Source: Rhizorhapis sp. SPR117
GTDB taxonomy: Bacteria; Pseudomonadota; Alphaproteobacteria; Sphingomonadales; Sphingomonadaceae
Direction: 5' to 3'
Length of the DNA: 64,000 nucleotides
NCBI RefSeq assembly: GCF_021742065.1
Contig: NZ_JAKKIE010000011.1
Location: 13,740-77,739, forward strand
A program made the translations under genes and the position numbers. The notes beneath the pieces were generated by a model. The model was not told where the DNA came from. It ran no database searches and saw only the letters and a list, made by a program, of their open reading frames with translations. Positions 1 to 7,446 of this stretch are shown piece after piece; position 1 is the stretch's first letter; every line of letters begins with the position of its first letter.

Positions 1-404
1 TGGCCCAGGCCCAGGTAGACGCGCTCGCGCAGCAGGCGACGGAAATTGTCGAAAGCAATGAAGGCAAGGTCGTAAAGACCGAAAATTGGGGCCTGCGCAG
101 CCTCGCTTACAGAATCGCGAAAAACCGCAAAGCGCATTATGTCATGCTGAACATCGACGCCCCCGCTGGCGTTGTGGCGGAACTGGAGCGCCAGACCGCG
201 ATCAACGAAGACGTGATCCGCTATATGACCGTCAAGGTCGATACGCTGGAATCCGAACCCTCGGTCATGATGCGCAAGAGCGACCGCGGTGATCGTGGCG
301 ACCGCGGAGATCGTGGCCCCCGTGGCGATCGCGGAGACCGTGGTGATCGCGGAGACCGTGGTGATCGGGCGCCTCGCGGCGACCGTAGCAGCCACGAAGA
401 TTGA
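1..404 (+). CDS. rpsF: 30S ribosomal protein S6, 5' end outside window
   Basis: The reading frame is open from the window edge (first full codon at base 3) to the TGA at 402-404, so the N-terminus is missing. The visible part contains the S6 core: an acidic helix with TEIVESNEG, then the conserved segments [10 protein letters not shown] and [10 protein letters not shown]6 binds the central domain of 16S rRNA as a dimer with S18. The core is followed by a tail of about 38 residues made of Asp-Arg-Gly units, ending SSHED; such charged extensions are known in alphaproteobacterial S6. It lies 17 nt upstream of rpsR and is part of the rpsF-rpsR-rplI operon. Confidence 0.97.
   Translation, partial: AQAQVDALAQQATEIVESNEGKVVKTENWGLRSLAYRIAKNRKAHYVMLNIDAPAGVVAELERQTAINEDVIRYMTVKVDTLESEPSVMMRKSDRGDRGDRGDRGPRGDRGDRGDRGDRGDRAPRGDRSSHED
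282..386 (+). repeat. in-frame 9-nt tandem repeat coding Asp-Arg-Gly units of S6
   Basis: The 3' part of rpsF consists of near-identical units of the form GAY CGN GGN, interrupted by Pro-Arg-Gly and Ala-Pro-Arg-Gly units. The DNA is repetitive enough that repeat number could change by slippage without breaking the frame. The protein tail is strongly charged with equal Asp and Arg content, and is expected to be disordered. Confidence 0.8.
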
Positions 405-421
405 GCGAGGAGTAAAGACAC

Positions 422-646
422 ATGGCACGCCCATTTTTCCGCCGCCGCAAAAGCTGCCCCTTCGCCGCAAAGGACGCGCCGAAGATCGATTACAAGGACG
501 TCCGCCTGCTTCAGGGTTTCGTATCCGAGCGGGGCAAGATCGTCCCCAGCCGCATTACCGCGGTGTCTGCAAAGAAGCAGCGTGAACTGGCCAAGGCCAT
601 CAAGCGCGCACGCCATATCGGCCTGCTTCCCTATATCGTGAAGTAA
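422..646 (+). CDS. rpsR: 30S ribosomal protein S18
   Basis: 74 residues, the usual length for S18. The start [14 protein letters not shown] with the early Cys and the Arg-rich N-terminus, the central [18 protein letters not shown] and the C-terminal [12 protein letters not shown] are characteristic. S18 binds the platform of the 30S subunit with S6. It sits between rpsF (17 nt upstream, with a GCGAGGAG ribosome binding site in the gap) and rplI (11 nt downstream), the common operon order. Confidence 0.98.
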   Translation: MARPFFRRRKSCPFAAKDAPKIDYKDVRLLQGFVSERGKIVPSRITAVSAKKQRELAKAIKRARHIGLLPYIVK

Positions 647-657
647 GGAGCGAAATC

Positions 658-1278
658 ATGGAAATCATTTTGCTCGAACGCATCGAGAAGCTGGGCAGCA
701 TCGGCGACGTCGTCACCGTGAAGAACGGTTATGCGCGCAACTTCCTGCTTCCCAACAACAAGGCGCTGCGCGCCAATTCGGCCAACAAGAAAGTCTTTGA
801 GGCCAACCGCGCGCAGATCGAAGCCGACAACGCCACCAAGCGCGCCGATGCACAAAGCGCGTCGAAGGACGTCGAAGGCCGCCAGATCGTCCTGATCCGT
901 CAGGCATCCAACGCCGGCCACCTCTATGGCTCCGTATCGGTCCGCGATATTGTCGAGGCGCTGGAAGCTGATGGCGTCACCGCCGTCACCAAGTCGATGG
1001 TCATTCTGGAACGGCCGATCAAGTCGCTGGGTATTGCGGACGTCCGCATCGCCCTGCACCCCGAAGTCGCCGTGATGATCCAGGTCAACGTCGCTCGCTC
1101 ACCCGAAGAAGCGGAGCTTCAGAAGGCTGGCGTCAATGTGATGGCTGACCTTTTCGAAAAGGACGAGGCAGGCTTCACCGAGGATTACGATCCCAACGCG
1201 GAACCGGGCGAATTACCCGCGGACACGTTCGAAGAAACCGCCGAAGAAGAAAAAGAAGAAGGCGCCGAAGAGGCCTGA
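658..1278 (+). CDS. rplI: 50S ribosomal protein L9
   Basis: 206 residues against about 150 in E. coli. The N-terminal domain MEIILLERIEKLGSIGDVV and the PGYARNFLLP-like stretch (here KNGYARNFLLPNNKA) identify L9, which binds the base of the L1 stalk in 23S rRNA. The C-terminal domain (about residues 80-150) is followed by a strongly acidic tail rich in Glu, an extension seen in alphaproteobacterial L9. TAAGGAGCGAAATC provides a good ribosome binding site. Last gene of the ribosomal operon; an intrinsic terminator follows 20 nt after the stop. Confidence 0.98.
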   Translation: MEIILLERIEKLGSIGDVVTVKNGYARNFLLPNNKALRANSANKKVFEANRAQIEADNATKRADAQSASKDVEGRQIVLIRQASNAGHLYGSVSVRDIVEALEADGVTAVTKSMVILERPIKSLGIADVRIALHPEVAVMIQVNVARSPEEAELQKAGVNVMADLFEKDEAGFTEDYDPNAEPGELPADTFEETAEEEKEEGAEEA

Positions 1279-1298
1279 TCTTTTTTGGAGTACCGAAC

Positions 1299-1334
1299 AA
1301 AAAAGCCGTCCATCACATGATGGGCGGCTTTTTT
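1299..1334 (+). terminator. rho-independent terminator of the rpsF-rpsR-rplI operon
   Basis: A 12-bp stem (AGCCGTCCATCA pairing with TGATGGGCGGCT, one G-T wobble) with a very short loop is preceded by A6 and followed by T6, so it can work in both directions. It lies directly after rplI. Confidence 0.93.
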
Positions 1335-1474
1335 GTGTATTGAGGCGGGGGCGGGTTCCCAAGGGGTCTTCCCCAGACTTTGGAGGAAAGCCCATGTCGA
1401 TCACGCCTTCATGTGAAGGGGCGTGACGTAATCTCCCCATAGCAGACATTGATCGGATTCGCTAAGGAACATCT

Positions 1475-2359
1475 ATGAAAGACTTCCTGTCCAGCCCAGC
1501 CTCGCGCACCTATATATCCCAGAGACTTCGTCTTCACTATGTCGACTGGGGCAATCCAGAGGCACCTCCGCTCCTGCTGCTTCATGGCGGCCGCGACCAC
1601 TGTCGCAATTGGGATTGGATCGCGCAGGAATTGTGTGACAAATGGCACGTAATTGCACCGGACCTTCGCGGCCATGGTGACAGCTCCCATTCGTCCGATG
1701 GCCGCTATACGATGGATGCCTATGTGTATGATCTCGCACAGCTCATTCACCAACAGGGATTAGCCCCTCTCAACATCGTGGCCCATTCGCTGGGTGGGAA
1801 TATCGCAATTCGTTACACCGGACTCTATCCCGAAAACGTACGGCGATTGGTTGCCATAGAGGGACTTGGCGATGCACCGGCCCTGATGGCCAAGCGCATG
1901 AAAATTCCGATGGTTGAACAGATGCGCAACTGGATTGATGAACAGCGTGCACTCAGCAGCCGTCAACCCCGTCGCTACCACACTATTGAGAATGCCCTGC
2001 AGCGGATGATGCAGGAAAATCCCCACCTTTCTCCCGAACGTGCCCGACATCTGACTGTGCATGGTATGAGCCAGAATGAAGACGGCAGTTACAGCTGGAA
2101 GTTCGACAATTATATTCGTGCTCAATCGCCGGTCGATTTGTCTCAGGCGGATATCGAGATATTACGGCAACGCATTCGTTGCCCAACATTGCTGGTTTAC
2201 GGGGCGCAAAGCTGGGCGTCGAATCCCGCTCAGGACGGTCGTGCACGCCATTTTCGAAATGCCCGGGTGTCACTTTATGAAAATGCCGGACACTGGGTTC
2301 ATCATGATCGACACGATGATTTCCTTAGGGAAATCGAAAGTTTCCTGTCCGATGAATGA
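1475..2359 (+). CDS. alpha/beta hydrolase
   Basis: 294 residues with the full hydrolase fold signature: HGGRD near residue 37 (oxyanion region), DLRGHGDS near 63, the nucleophile elbow AHSLGG with Ser105, and a C-terminal catalytic His273 in NAGHWVHH; an acid in the loop around DGRAR or earlier would complete the triad. No signal peptide or membrane segment is visible, so it is probably cytoplasmic. Substrate cannot be told from the sequence; epoxide hydrolase, esterase or C-C hydrolase are all possible. Monocistronic by position, convergent with the folB-like gene 6 nt away. Codon use looks slightly more AT-rich than in its neighbours. Confidence 0.85.
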   Translation: MKDFLSSPASRTYISQRLRLHYVDWGNPEAPPLLLLHGGRDHCRNWDWIAQELCDKWHVIAPDLRGHGDSSHSSDGRYTMDAYVYDLAQLIHQQGLAPLNIVAHSLGGNIAIRYTGLYPENVRRLVAIEGLGDAPALMAKRMKIPMVEQMRNWIDEQRALSSRQPRRYHTIENALQRMMQENPHLSPERARHLTVHGMSQNEDGSYSWKFDNYIRAQSPVDLSQADIEILRQRIRCPTLLVYGAQSWASNPAQDGRARHFRNARVSLYENAGHWVHHDRHDDFLREIESFLSDE

Positions 2360-2365
2360 CCGCTT

Positions 2366-2770
2366 TTACCCCTCCCGCTTCCGCAACCGCACGATCCGGC
2401 ATCCCACTGCCGCGTCAGGATAAATATCCGTCTTGCAGCTTTCCACCGCCACTGCTGTGACGGGCGCAAAGGCCCAGCATAATTGCGCCACCCGGTCGCA
2501 AAAATGTTCCTGCAGCGCGAATTTTTGGGTCTTGGCCAGCTTGCCGATTTCCAGGCGCAGGAAGTCGTAATCGACGACTTCGGTTATCTGGTCCTCCACC
2601 GGATGATCGTAGAGCGAGAGCATTTCGACCGTCACCATCACCGGCTGCGGGCTGTCCAATTCATGCGCATGCACGCCCAGGAACATGTCGACCCGGTAAT
2701 TGTCCAGCCGTGTGACATAGGCATGAGCGATATTCGCGTCGTCGGGCAGAAAACGGAACAGCAAGCTCAT
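2366..2770 (-). CDS. folB: dihydroneopterin aldolase family protein (FolB/FolX type)
   Basis: 134 residues, typical for FolB. Landmarks are the N-terminal VFLGVHAHE-like strand (here MFLGVHAHELD), VVDYDFLRLEI in the middle and the ending VAVESCKTDIYPDAAVGCRIVR. The family cleaves 7,8-dihydroneopterin to 6-hydroxymethyl-7,8-dihydropterin, or epimerises its triphosphate (FolX). The start was placed at 2770 because its ATG overlaps the TGA of the upstream SDR gene (ATGA), showing translational coupling. Third gene of a folE-SDR-folB operon. Whether it serves folate or monapterin synthesis is not decided by the sequence. Confidence 0.85.
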   Translation of the reverse strand: MSLLFRFLPDDANIAHAYVTRLDNYRVDMFLGVHAHELDSPQPVMVTVEMLSLYDHPVEDQITEVVDYDFLRLEIGKLAKTQKFALQEHFCDRVAQLCWAFAPVTAVAVESCKTDIYPDAAVGCRIVRLRKREG

Positions 2771-3555
2771 GCCGCGCCTTGCTCCATGAACATCACGTCG
2801 CGTGGCTGGTTCATGAATCGTTGCCCTCCGTCCACCCAAAGGCACTGGCCGTTGATCGCATCGTTGCGCAACAGCATCCGTACCGCATCCGCCAGATATT
2901 GCGCGTTGGAGACCCGCTCAAGCAGATTTTCCCGCGCCACCGCCGCAAACGCCGCATCGCTCTGGTCGGCACTGGGCAGGGTGATCCCCGGCGCAACGCC
3001 ATTGACGCGACACCGTCCGGCAAACTCCTGTGCCATTAACATAGTCGCACCCGCCATGGCATAACGGCTGAGCGAATAGCTGAAAAAATCCGGATTGGGA
3101 TTGGCAAGCTTTTGGTCCAGCAGGTTGACTATCACCCCCTGCATACCATCAGGAAGCTGCCGCACCAGATCCCGCGCGAGGATAACGGGCGCGATGACAT
3201 TGATTTGATAATGCCGCTCCAGCGCATCGCGTGTCACATCGGCGGCGCGGTCGAACGCAAACAGTGATGCATTATTGACCAGTGCGGTAAGCGGTTCGCC
3301 CAGTGCGATCCCCGCCCTGTCGATCAGCGCCTCGGCCTCCCCTGCCTTTGCAAGATCGGCCTCGCACAACACGGCGCGCCCCCCGGCAGCCACGATCTCT
3401 GCCTGCAACGTTTTCGCCTCGTCGCCGGATTTGTGGTAATGAATGACAACGCCGTGGCCATGGGCCGCCAGATCCCGGGCGATCGCCGCGCCGATCCGCC
3501 GCGCCGCCCCCGTGACCAGCACGTTGCCGGCGGGCGCTTCCATCCTATCCGACAC
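2767..3555 (-). CDS. SDR family pteridine reductase-like protein (FolM/PTR1-like), Tyr-xxx-Arg active site
   Basis: 262 residues. The cofactor motif TGAARRIG (15-22) with paired arginines is the form used by NADPH-dependent pteridine reductases such as FolM and PTR1; NNAS (94-97) and a LLDQK segment near 147 also match that group. The catalytic YxxxK of classical SDRs is here Y160-S-L-S-R164, the lysine codon being replaced by CGT. Position between folE (11-nt overlap) and folB (4-nt overlap) supports a role in reducing dihydropterins (folate or tetrahydromonapterin). The Arg substitution may weaken or alter catalysis. Function is inferred from family plus operon. Confidence 0.8.
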   Translation of the reverse strand: MSDRMEAPAGNVLVTGAARRIGAAIARDLAAHGHGVVIHYHKSGDEAKTLQAEIVAAGGRAVLCEADLAKAGEAEALIDRAGIALGEPLTALVNNASLFAFDRAADVTRDALERHYQINVIAPVILARDLVRQLPDGMQGVIVNLLDQKLANPNPDFFSYSLSRYAMAGATMLMAQEFAGRCRVNGVAPGITLPSADQSDAAFAAVARENLLERVSNAQYLADAVRMLLRNDAINGQCLWVDGGQRFMNQPRDVMFMEQGAA

Positions 3556-4165
3556 CCATCAGCGCCAGCACTTCCTCGCGGCTTTTCTCATCCTCGCGGA
3601 AAGTGCCCATCATACGGCTGGTTTTCATGGTAACGCCGGGCGTGCGCACTCCGCGCGCAGTCATGCAGGCGTGCGTCGCCTCAATCACCACAGCAACGCC
3701 ATGCGGATTTAGATGAGTCCAGATGCAATCCGCTACCTCCGCCGTCAGTCGTTCCTGCACCTGCAATCGTCGGGCATAAGCGTTCAGCACGCGGGCAAGC
3801 TTGGATATGCCAACAACATGATCGCGCGGCAGATAGGCGATATGCGCGACACCTATGATTGGCGCCATATGATGCTCGCAATGCGACTGGAACGGGATGT
3901 CCTTCAACAGGACAATTTCGTCATAACCGCCGACTTCCTCGAATACGCGGCTCAAATGATGAGCGGGGTCCTCACCATAGCCGCGACAATATTCCTTCCA
4001 TGCGCGTGCGACCCGCTTGGGCGTGTCCAGCAAACCTTCGCGTGAAGGATCGTCGCCCGTCCATCGGATCAATGTACGGATCGCATCCTGCACCTCTTCT
4101 GGAATCGGAATTTTGGTCGGCGACTCAACGAGGTCGCCATCACCAGCCCTGTCTGAATGTGCCAA
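3545..4165 (-). CDS. folE: GTP cyclohydrolase I
   Basis: 206 residues. Converts GTP to 7,8-dihydroneopterin triphosphate, the first step of pterin synthesis. The zinc site is complete: SHCEHHMAP gives Cys96 and His99, and ATHACM gives Cys167. GISKLARVLNAYARRLQVQERL is the family hallmark, as is the ending MKTSRMMGTFRED. The start is TTG at 4165, chosen because GGGGAGGAATA precedes it at ideal spacing and the N-terminus is of normal length. First gene of the folE-SDR-folB operon; its 3' end overlaps the SDR gene by 11 nt. Confidence 0.96.
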   Translation of the reverse strand: MAHSDRAGDGDLVESPTKIPIPEEVQDAIRTLIRWTGDDPSREGLLDTPKRVARAWKEYCRGYGEDPAHHLSRVFEEVGGYDEIVLLKDIPFQSHCEHHMAPIIGVAHIAYLPRDHVVGISKLARVLNAYARRLQVQERLTAEVADCIWTHLNPHGVAVVIEATHACMTARGVRTPGVTMKTSRMMGTFREDEKSREEVLALMGVG

Positions 4166-4345
4166 TATTCCTCCCCATTAACGGTAGTACGGCCAACCAT
4201 TTCCGGGTTTATATGGGGGCGAACAATATAAAAGGCCAGTGGTCGCGGCCAAAATCGATCACATCATGGATTGATGCGGCTCTGTCCCCTCGCATCATCG
4301 ATCGATCATGCATATATTCGGGATGGCAGGGGGGCGGTGAATTGC

Positions 4346-5599
4346 ATGGGCGGCGCTGAAATGAACGTCATACAGGCGCTGGCGATCGCGCTGACCGCCG
4401 GCTTGTTGATCGGTCTGGAGCGCGGTTGGCAATATCGCAAAAATCCCGCCGGATCACGTGTGAGCGGTTTTCGCACATTTGGGCTGCTCGGCCTTTCAGG
4501 GGGCGTTGCTGGGCTTCTGCCAGTGCCGCTCATGGTCATATTGGCTGGCGGCGTTGCCGCGACACTGGTTGCCGGTTACTTGCGGTCGACCGAGCATGAC
4601 GACAATGTGAGTGTGACCAACACCATTACCGGACTGTTGACCTTTGGTCTGGGTGTTGCCGCAACGCTGGGGTTCGGGATACAGGTATTGGCAGCCGCGG
4701 CCGTCACCACGCTGTTGCTGTCGATGCGGCATCAGTTCCACGGCTGGCTGAAAGGGATGAGCGCCGTTGAAGTCGAGGCCATTGCCCGCTTTGCACTGAT
4801 CGCGCTGGTCATCCTGCCGCTGTTGCCCGATAGAGCGATGGGCCCCTATGACGCCTTGAATCCCCGCAACATCTGGTTGGTGGTCGTGCTGGTATCGGGG
4901 CTGTCCTTCACCGGCTATGTATTGTCGCGGCGGATTGGCCCGGAACGCGGCTTTCTGGTTACTGCAGCGTGTGGCGCCATCGTATCCTCCACCGCCGTCA
5001 CCATAGCTTTTTCCCGCAAGCTGAAAGCTGATGTGCCGGGTGAAGGTGCGTTGGTCGCGGGTATAGCCATCGCTTCCCTCATCATGTTCATACGTGTGAT
5101 GCTGTTGACGGCTGTCCTGATGCCGTCTGTCCTGTTCTCGCTCGCACTGGCGATGGTGCCTGCGACAATCACCGCCATTCTGTTCGCAGCCCTGGCATTA
5201 CGCCGCGCCGAAGATGGTCAGCCCGGCAATGGCGTGAAGCTTGGCAATCCGCTTGATTTTATTCCCGCGCTGATCCTTGCTGCCATGGTTGCGGGCGTTA
5301 CCGTCGCCGTAAGATGGGCAGAGACGCAATTTGGCGATGCCGGCGTTGCTATCCTCCTGTCGATCACGGGTCTTGCCGATGTCGATGCTGCGGTCCTTTC
5401 GATGTCCGGGTTACCGGCCGGAACGCTTTCACCGCATGATGCGGGGCTCATTCTTGCAGGTCCTGTGCTCGTGAACACTGCTTTCAAGGGTGTGCTGGCA
5501 TTGATCATCGCACCGGGGCGTAAGGGCTGGCGCGCCGCTATGCCACTGTTTGCCAGCGTCGCGGCGTCCGGCGCGGGACTGGCGTTCCTCGCCGGGTAG
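4346..5599 (+). CDS. MgtC/SapB family membrane protein with DUF4010 domain
   Basis: About 417 residues and very hydrophobic, with roughly twelve predicted membrane segments. The N-terminal part ALAIALTAGLLIGLERGW is the MgtC/SapB signature; the rest (from about residue 180, RFALIALVILPLLPD) is the DUF4010 region with a conserved small-residue-rich segment GAIVSSTAVTIAFSRK. The biochemical role of this family is unsettled; ion transport or regulation of Mg homeostasis has been proposed for MgtC relatives. Start at 4346 is favoured by AGGGGGGCGG upstream; 4361 is an alternative. Tail-to-tail with the regulator at 5614. Confidence 0.82.
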   Translation: MGGAEMNVIQALAIALTAGLLIGLERGWQYRKNPAGSRVSGFRTFGLLGLSGGVAGLLPVPLMVILAGGVAATLVAGYLRSTEHDDNVSVTNTITGLLTFGLGVAATLGFGIQVLAAAAVTTLLLSMRHQFHGWLKGMSAVEVEAIARFALIALVILPLLPDRAMGPYDALNPRNIWLVVVLVSGLSFTGYVLSRRIGPERGFLVTAACGAIVSSTAVTIAFSRKLKADVPGEGALVAGIAIASLIMFIRVMLLTAVLMPSVLFSLALAMVPATITAILFAALALRRAEDGQPGNGVKLGNPLDFIPALILAAMVAGVTVAVRWAETQFGDAGVAILLSITGLADVDAAVLSMSGLPAGTLSPHDAGLILAGPVLVNTAFKGVLALIIAPGRKGWRAAMPLFASVAASGAGLAFLAG

Positions 5600-5613
5600 C
5601 CGTTCGGCCCGCT

Positions 5614-7005
5614 CTAATCCGCCGCAAATTCGAACGGCGTCAGCCCGCGCTCCCGCTCATTGAAGCTGAGCGTGCGTCCTTTGGGTGGGGCAGACCGCTG
5701 CGCACAGCCGGCGCGCGTGCAGGCCGCACAACCAAGCCCCATAGGTGTCGCCGCGCCGCTCTCAAGATCCAGTCCGCGCGCATAGCCAATCGGTGTGGCC
5801 AGCTCCGCATTGACGCCCAGTGCAACGGCGAACATCGCCTTTCCACCTGCGCGAAATCCCTGTCCCTGCACCGTGCGCGACAGCGTGAACCAGCGTTCGC
5901 CGCCCTCCAGTTCCACCAGTTGCCGTTGTATTTCGCCGGGCTGATCGAACGCGGCATGGACGGACCATAGCGGACAACGTCCCTCCGCCTCAACCAGCAG
6001 CGCCCCCGAAGCGCCCGCATAGCGCTTTGACGACTGCCCTGCCCGGTCGATACGTAACATGAAGAACGGCAAGCCTCGTGCGCCCACCCGCTGCAACGTC
6101 GTCAAACGATGCGCCACTTGCTCGAATCCCGCACCAAAGCGCCGCTGGAGCAGCAACAAATCATATCCGCTCCCCTCACAAGCGCGCAGGAAACGCGCAT
6201 AGGGCATCATCAGTGCCGCAGCGAAATAGCTGGTCAAATGGCGCCGGAAAAACCGCTCTGCCGTTCGCTCGGCAAGTCCCGCACCGCCGACCAGAGCCTC
6301 GATCTCTTGCGTAGCCTCGATCTGGCCCAGCAGAAACGCCGCCTGAAAAGTGCGTGATGCGGGATCCAGCATTTCGGAAAGCTGCAACTGCCGCGCATGC
6401 AAGTCCAATCGACGCAAGCGGTCGGGCATGACATCGGCGGGCAATATACGGATGGAAAGCTGATGCTTGACGCGCAACCGTTCGGCAATTGCGCCATACA
6501 GATCGCCCGCTCCCAACCGCAATTCATCGGCCAATGCCTCCGCCTGTGCGTCCAGATCGGCAAAATGATTACGCCAGCGCTCTATTTCCCGCCTGACCAT
6601 CGTGACCGGCTTTGCTTCCACCGCGCCCTCCGCAACCGCGCCGCCTTCCGCCATCCGGTCGAACAAACGGGCAAATGCCTCTACACTGCCGGGCGCCGCG
6701 GCCAGCCATTCCTCCATCTCCGTCCGGTCGATTTGCAGGTCGGCAAACAGCGGATCGGCCAATCGGCGCTTAAGGCCGTCAATGCCGCCCCCAGGTATAT
6801 CGTCGGTCAGGCTTCTGGGATCGAAGTCGAACCGTTCGGCTAGCCGCAGCATTAGCGCCGCGCTCAATGGCCGCTGATTCCGCTCGATAAGGTTCAGGTA
6901 ACTTGGCGAAATATCCAGCGCGCCAGCCAGCGCCAGCTGCGTCATTGCCGCCCGCCGCCGTAACCGTTTGATAGCGTGTCCCGCAAAAAGTTTCTGGTCA
7001 GCCAT
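5614..7005 (-). CDS. XRE/HTH transcriptional regulator of the short-chain acyl-CoA type (RamB/ScfR-like)
   Basis: 463 residues. An N-terminal helix-turn-helix (about 10-65, with ISPSYLNLIERNQRPLS) is followed by a degenerate M78/IrrE-like segment (the zinc motif HExxH is absent; LLGQIEATQE stands there) and a C-terminal DUF2083-like region ending in a cysteine cluster C426-x2-C429-x4-C434 with AQRSAPP. This architecture is that of the RamB, PccR and MccR regulators, known to control isocitrate lyase, propionyl-CoA or methylcitrate genes in response to acyl-CoA. It is divergent from aceA, so control of the glyoxylate shunt is the natural inference. Autoregulation is plausible. Confidence 0.88.
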   Translation of the reverse strand: MADQKLFAGHAIKRLRRRAAMTQLALAGALDISPSYLNLIERNQRPLSAALMLRLAERFDFDPRSLTDDIPGGGIDGLKRRLADPLFADLQIDRTEMEEWLAAAPGSVEAFARLFDRMAEGGAVAEGAVEAKPVTMVRREIERWRNHFADLDAQAEALADELRLGAGDLYGAIAERLRVKHQLSIRILPADVMPDRLRRLDLHARQLQLSEMLDPASRTFQAAFLLGQIEATQEIEALVGGAGLAERTAERFFRRHLTSYFAAALMMPYARFLRACEGSGYDLLLLQRRFGAGFEQVAHRLTTLQRVGARGLPFFMLRIDRAGQSSKRYAGASGALLVEAEGRCPLWSVHAAFDQPGEIQRQLVELEGGERWFTLSRTVQGQGFRAGGKAMFAVALGVNAELATPIGYARGLDLESGAATPMGLGCAACTRAGCAQRSAPPKGRTLSFNERERGLTPFEFAAD

Positions 7006-7200
7006 AGCATTTCATCCGCTTGCGTCGGACCCATTAGTAAATAAATTTACACTATTACAAGTTTTATTCGCAAATCGCCGACCAATTCTCCACAATTTTT
7101 TACAAAATTCATAGCATGAATCGCCGTGGTGCAGCACAACTGACGCAACGCTTTCTCATGGAAAGCAGAAGCCCATGCACACTGAGCAAGGAGAATGATC
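7006..7200. promoter_or_regulatory. divergent promoter region between the acyl-CoA-type regulator and the aceA unit
   Basis: An AT-rich stretch stands out from the GC-rich surroundings. It holds an inverted repeat GTAAAT-AA-ATTTAC at 7037-7050 and further TTTACA/TTACAA words up to about 7105. These are candidate operator half-sites for the divergently encoded regulator. No convincing -35/-10 pair could be fixed by eye. Confidence 0.4.
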
Positions 7201-7356
7201 ATGACTGAACAGCAAGCCCGACCACGCGCAGTCTTCTCCACCGAAGACTTCGGACTCATGAAGCAGGCCGTGGCGCATTATCTGAAGGAAATGCAGGACC
7301 GGCCAGAGTCCAGCAAGCTTAGCGCCCTGTATCACCGTTTGGGCCGTCTGGCCTGA
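7201..7356 (+). CDS. small hypothetical protein upstream of isocitrate lyase
   Basis: A 51-codon ORF, ATG at 7201 and TGA at 7354-7356, with a strong AAGGAGAATGATC ribosome binding site. The product is soluble and looks helical, with a central segment FGLMKQAVAHYLKEM and the ending LYHRLGRLA. Codon third positions are GC-rich as in real genes of this genome. It lies 90 nt upstream of aceA in the same orientation and is likely cotranscribed. I do not recognise the family. The position between regulator and aceA suggests a role linked to the glyoxylate shunt, but that is only context. Confidence 0.7.
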   Translation: MTEQQARPRAVFSTEDFGLMKQAVAHYLKEMQDRPESSKLSALYHRLGRLA

Positions 7357-7366
7357 CAAACCTTCG

Positions 7367-7440
7367 TTTTCCTGGGGAGGAAAGTTGACCCGCTGCGGAA
7401 CTCGCGGTTTCGCAGTGGGTCCTCACAATATTTTGAGGAG
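7367..7440 (+). promoter_or_regulatory. structured aceA leader with palindromic motif and stem-loop
   Basis: The leader carries TTTCCTGGGGAGGAAAGT (7368-7385), itself able to pair TTTCC with GGAAA, followed by a stem-loop of 11 bp (7387-7397 with 7411-7421, one G-T pair). The GTG of aceA follows after GAGGAG (7435-7440). The same 18-nt motif recurs right after aceA at 9074-9091. A 21-codon TTG-initiated leader ORF (7385-7450) would use the GGGGAGG as its ribosome binding site and overlap the aceA start. Function unknown. Confidence 0.5.
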
Positions 7441-7446
7441 TTTCCA

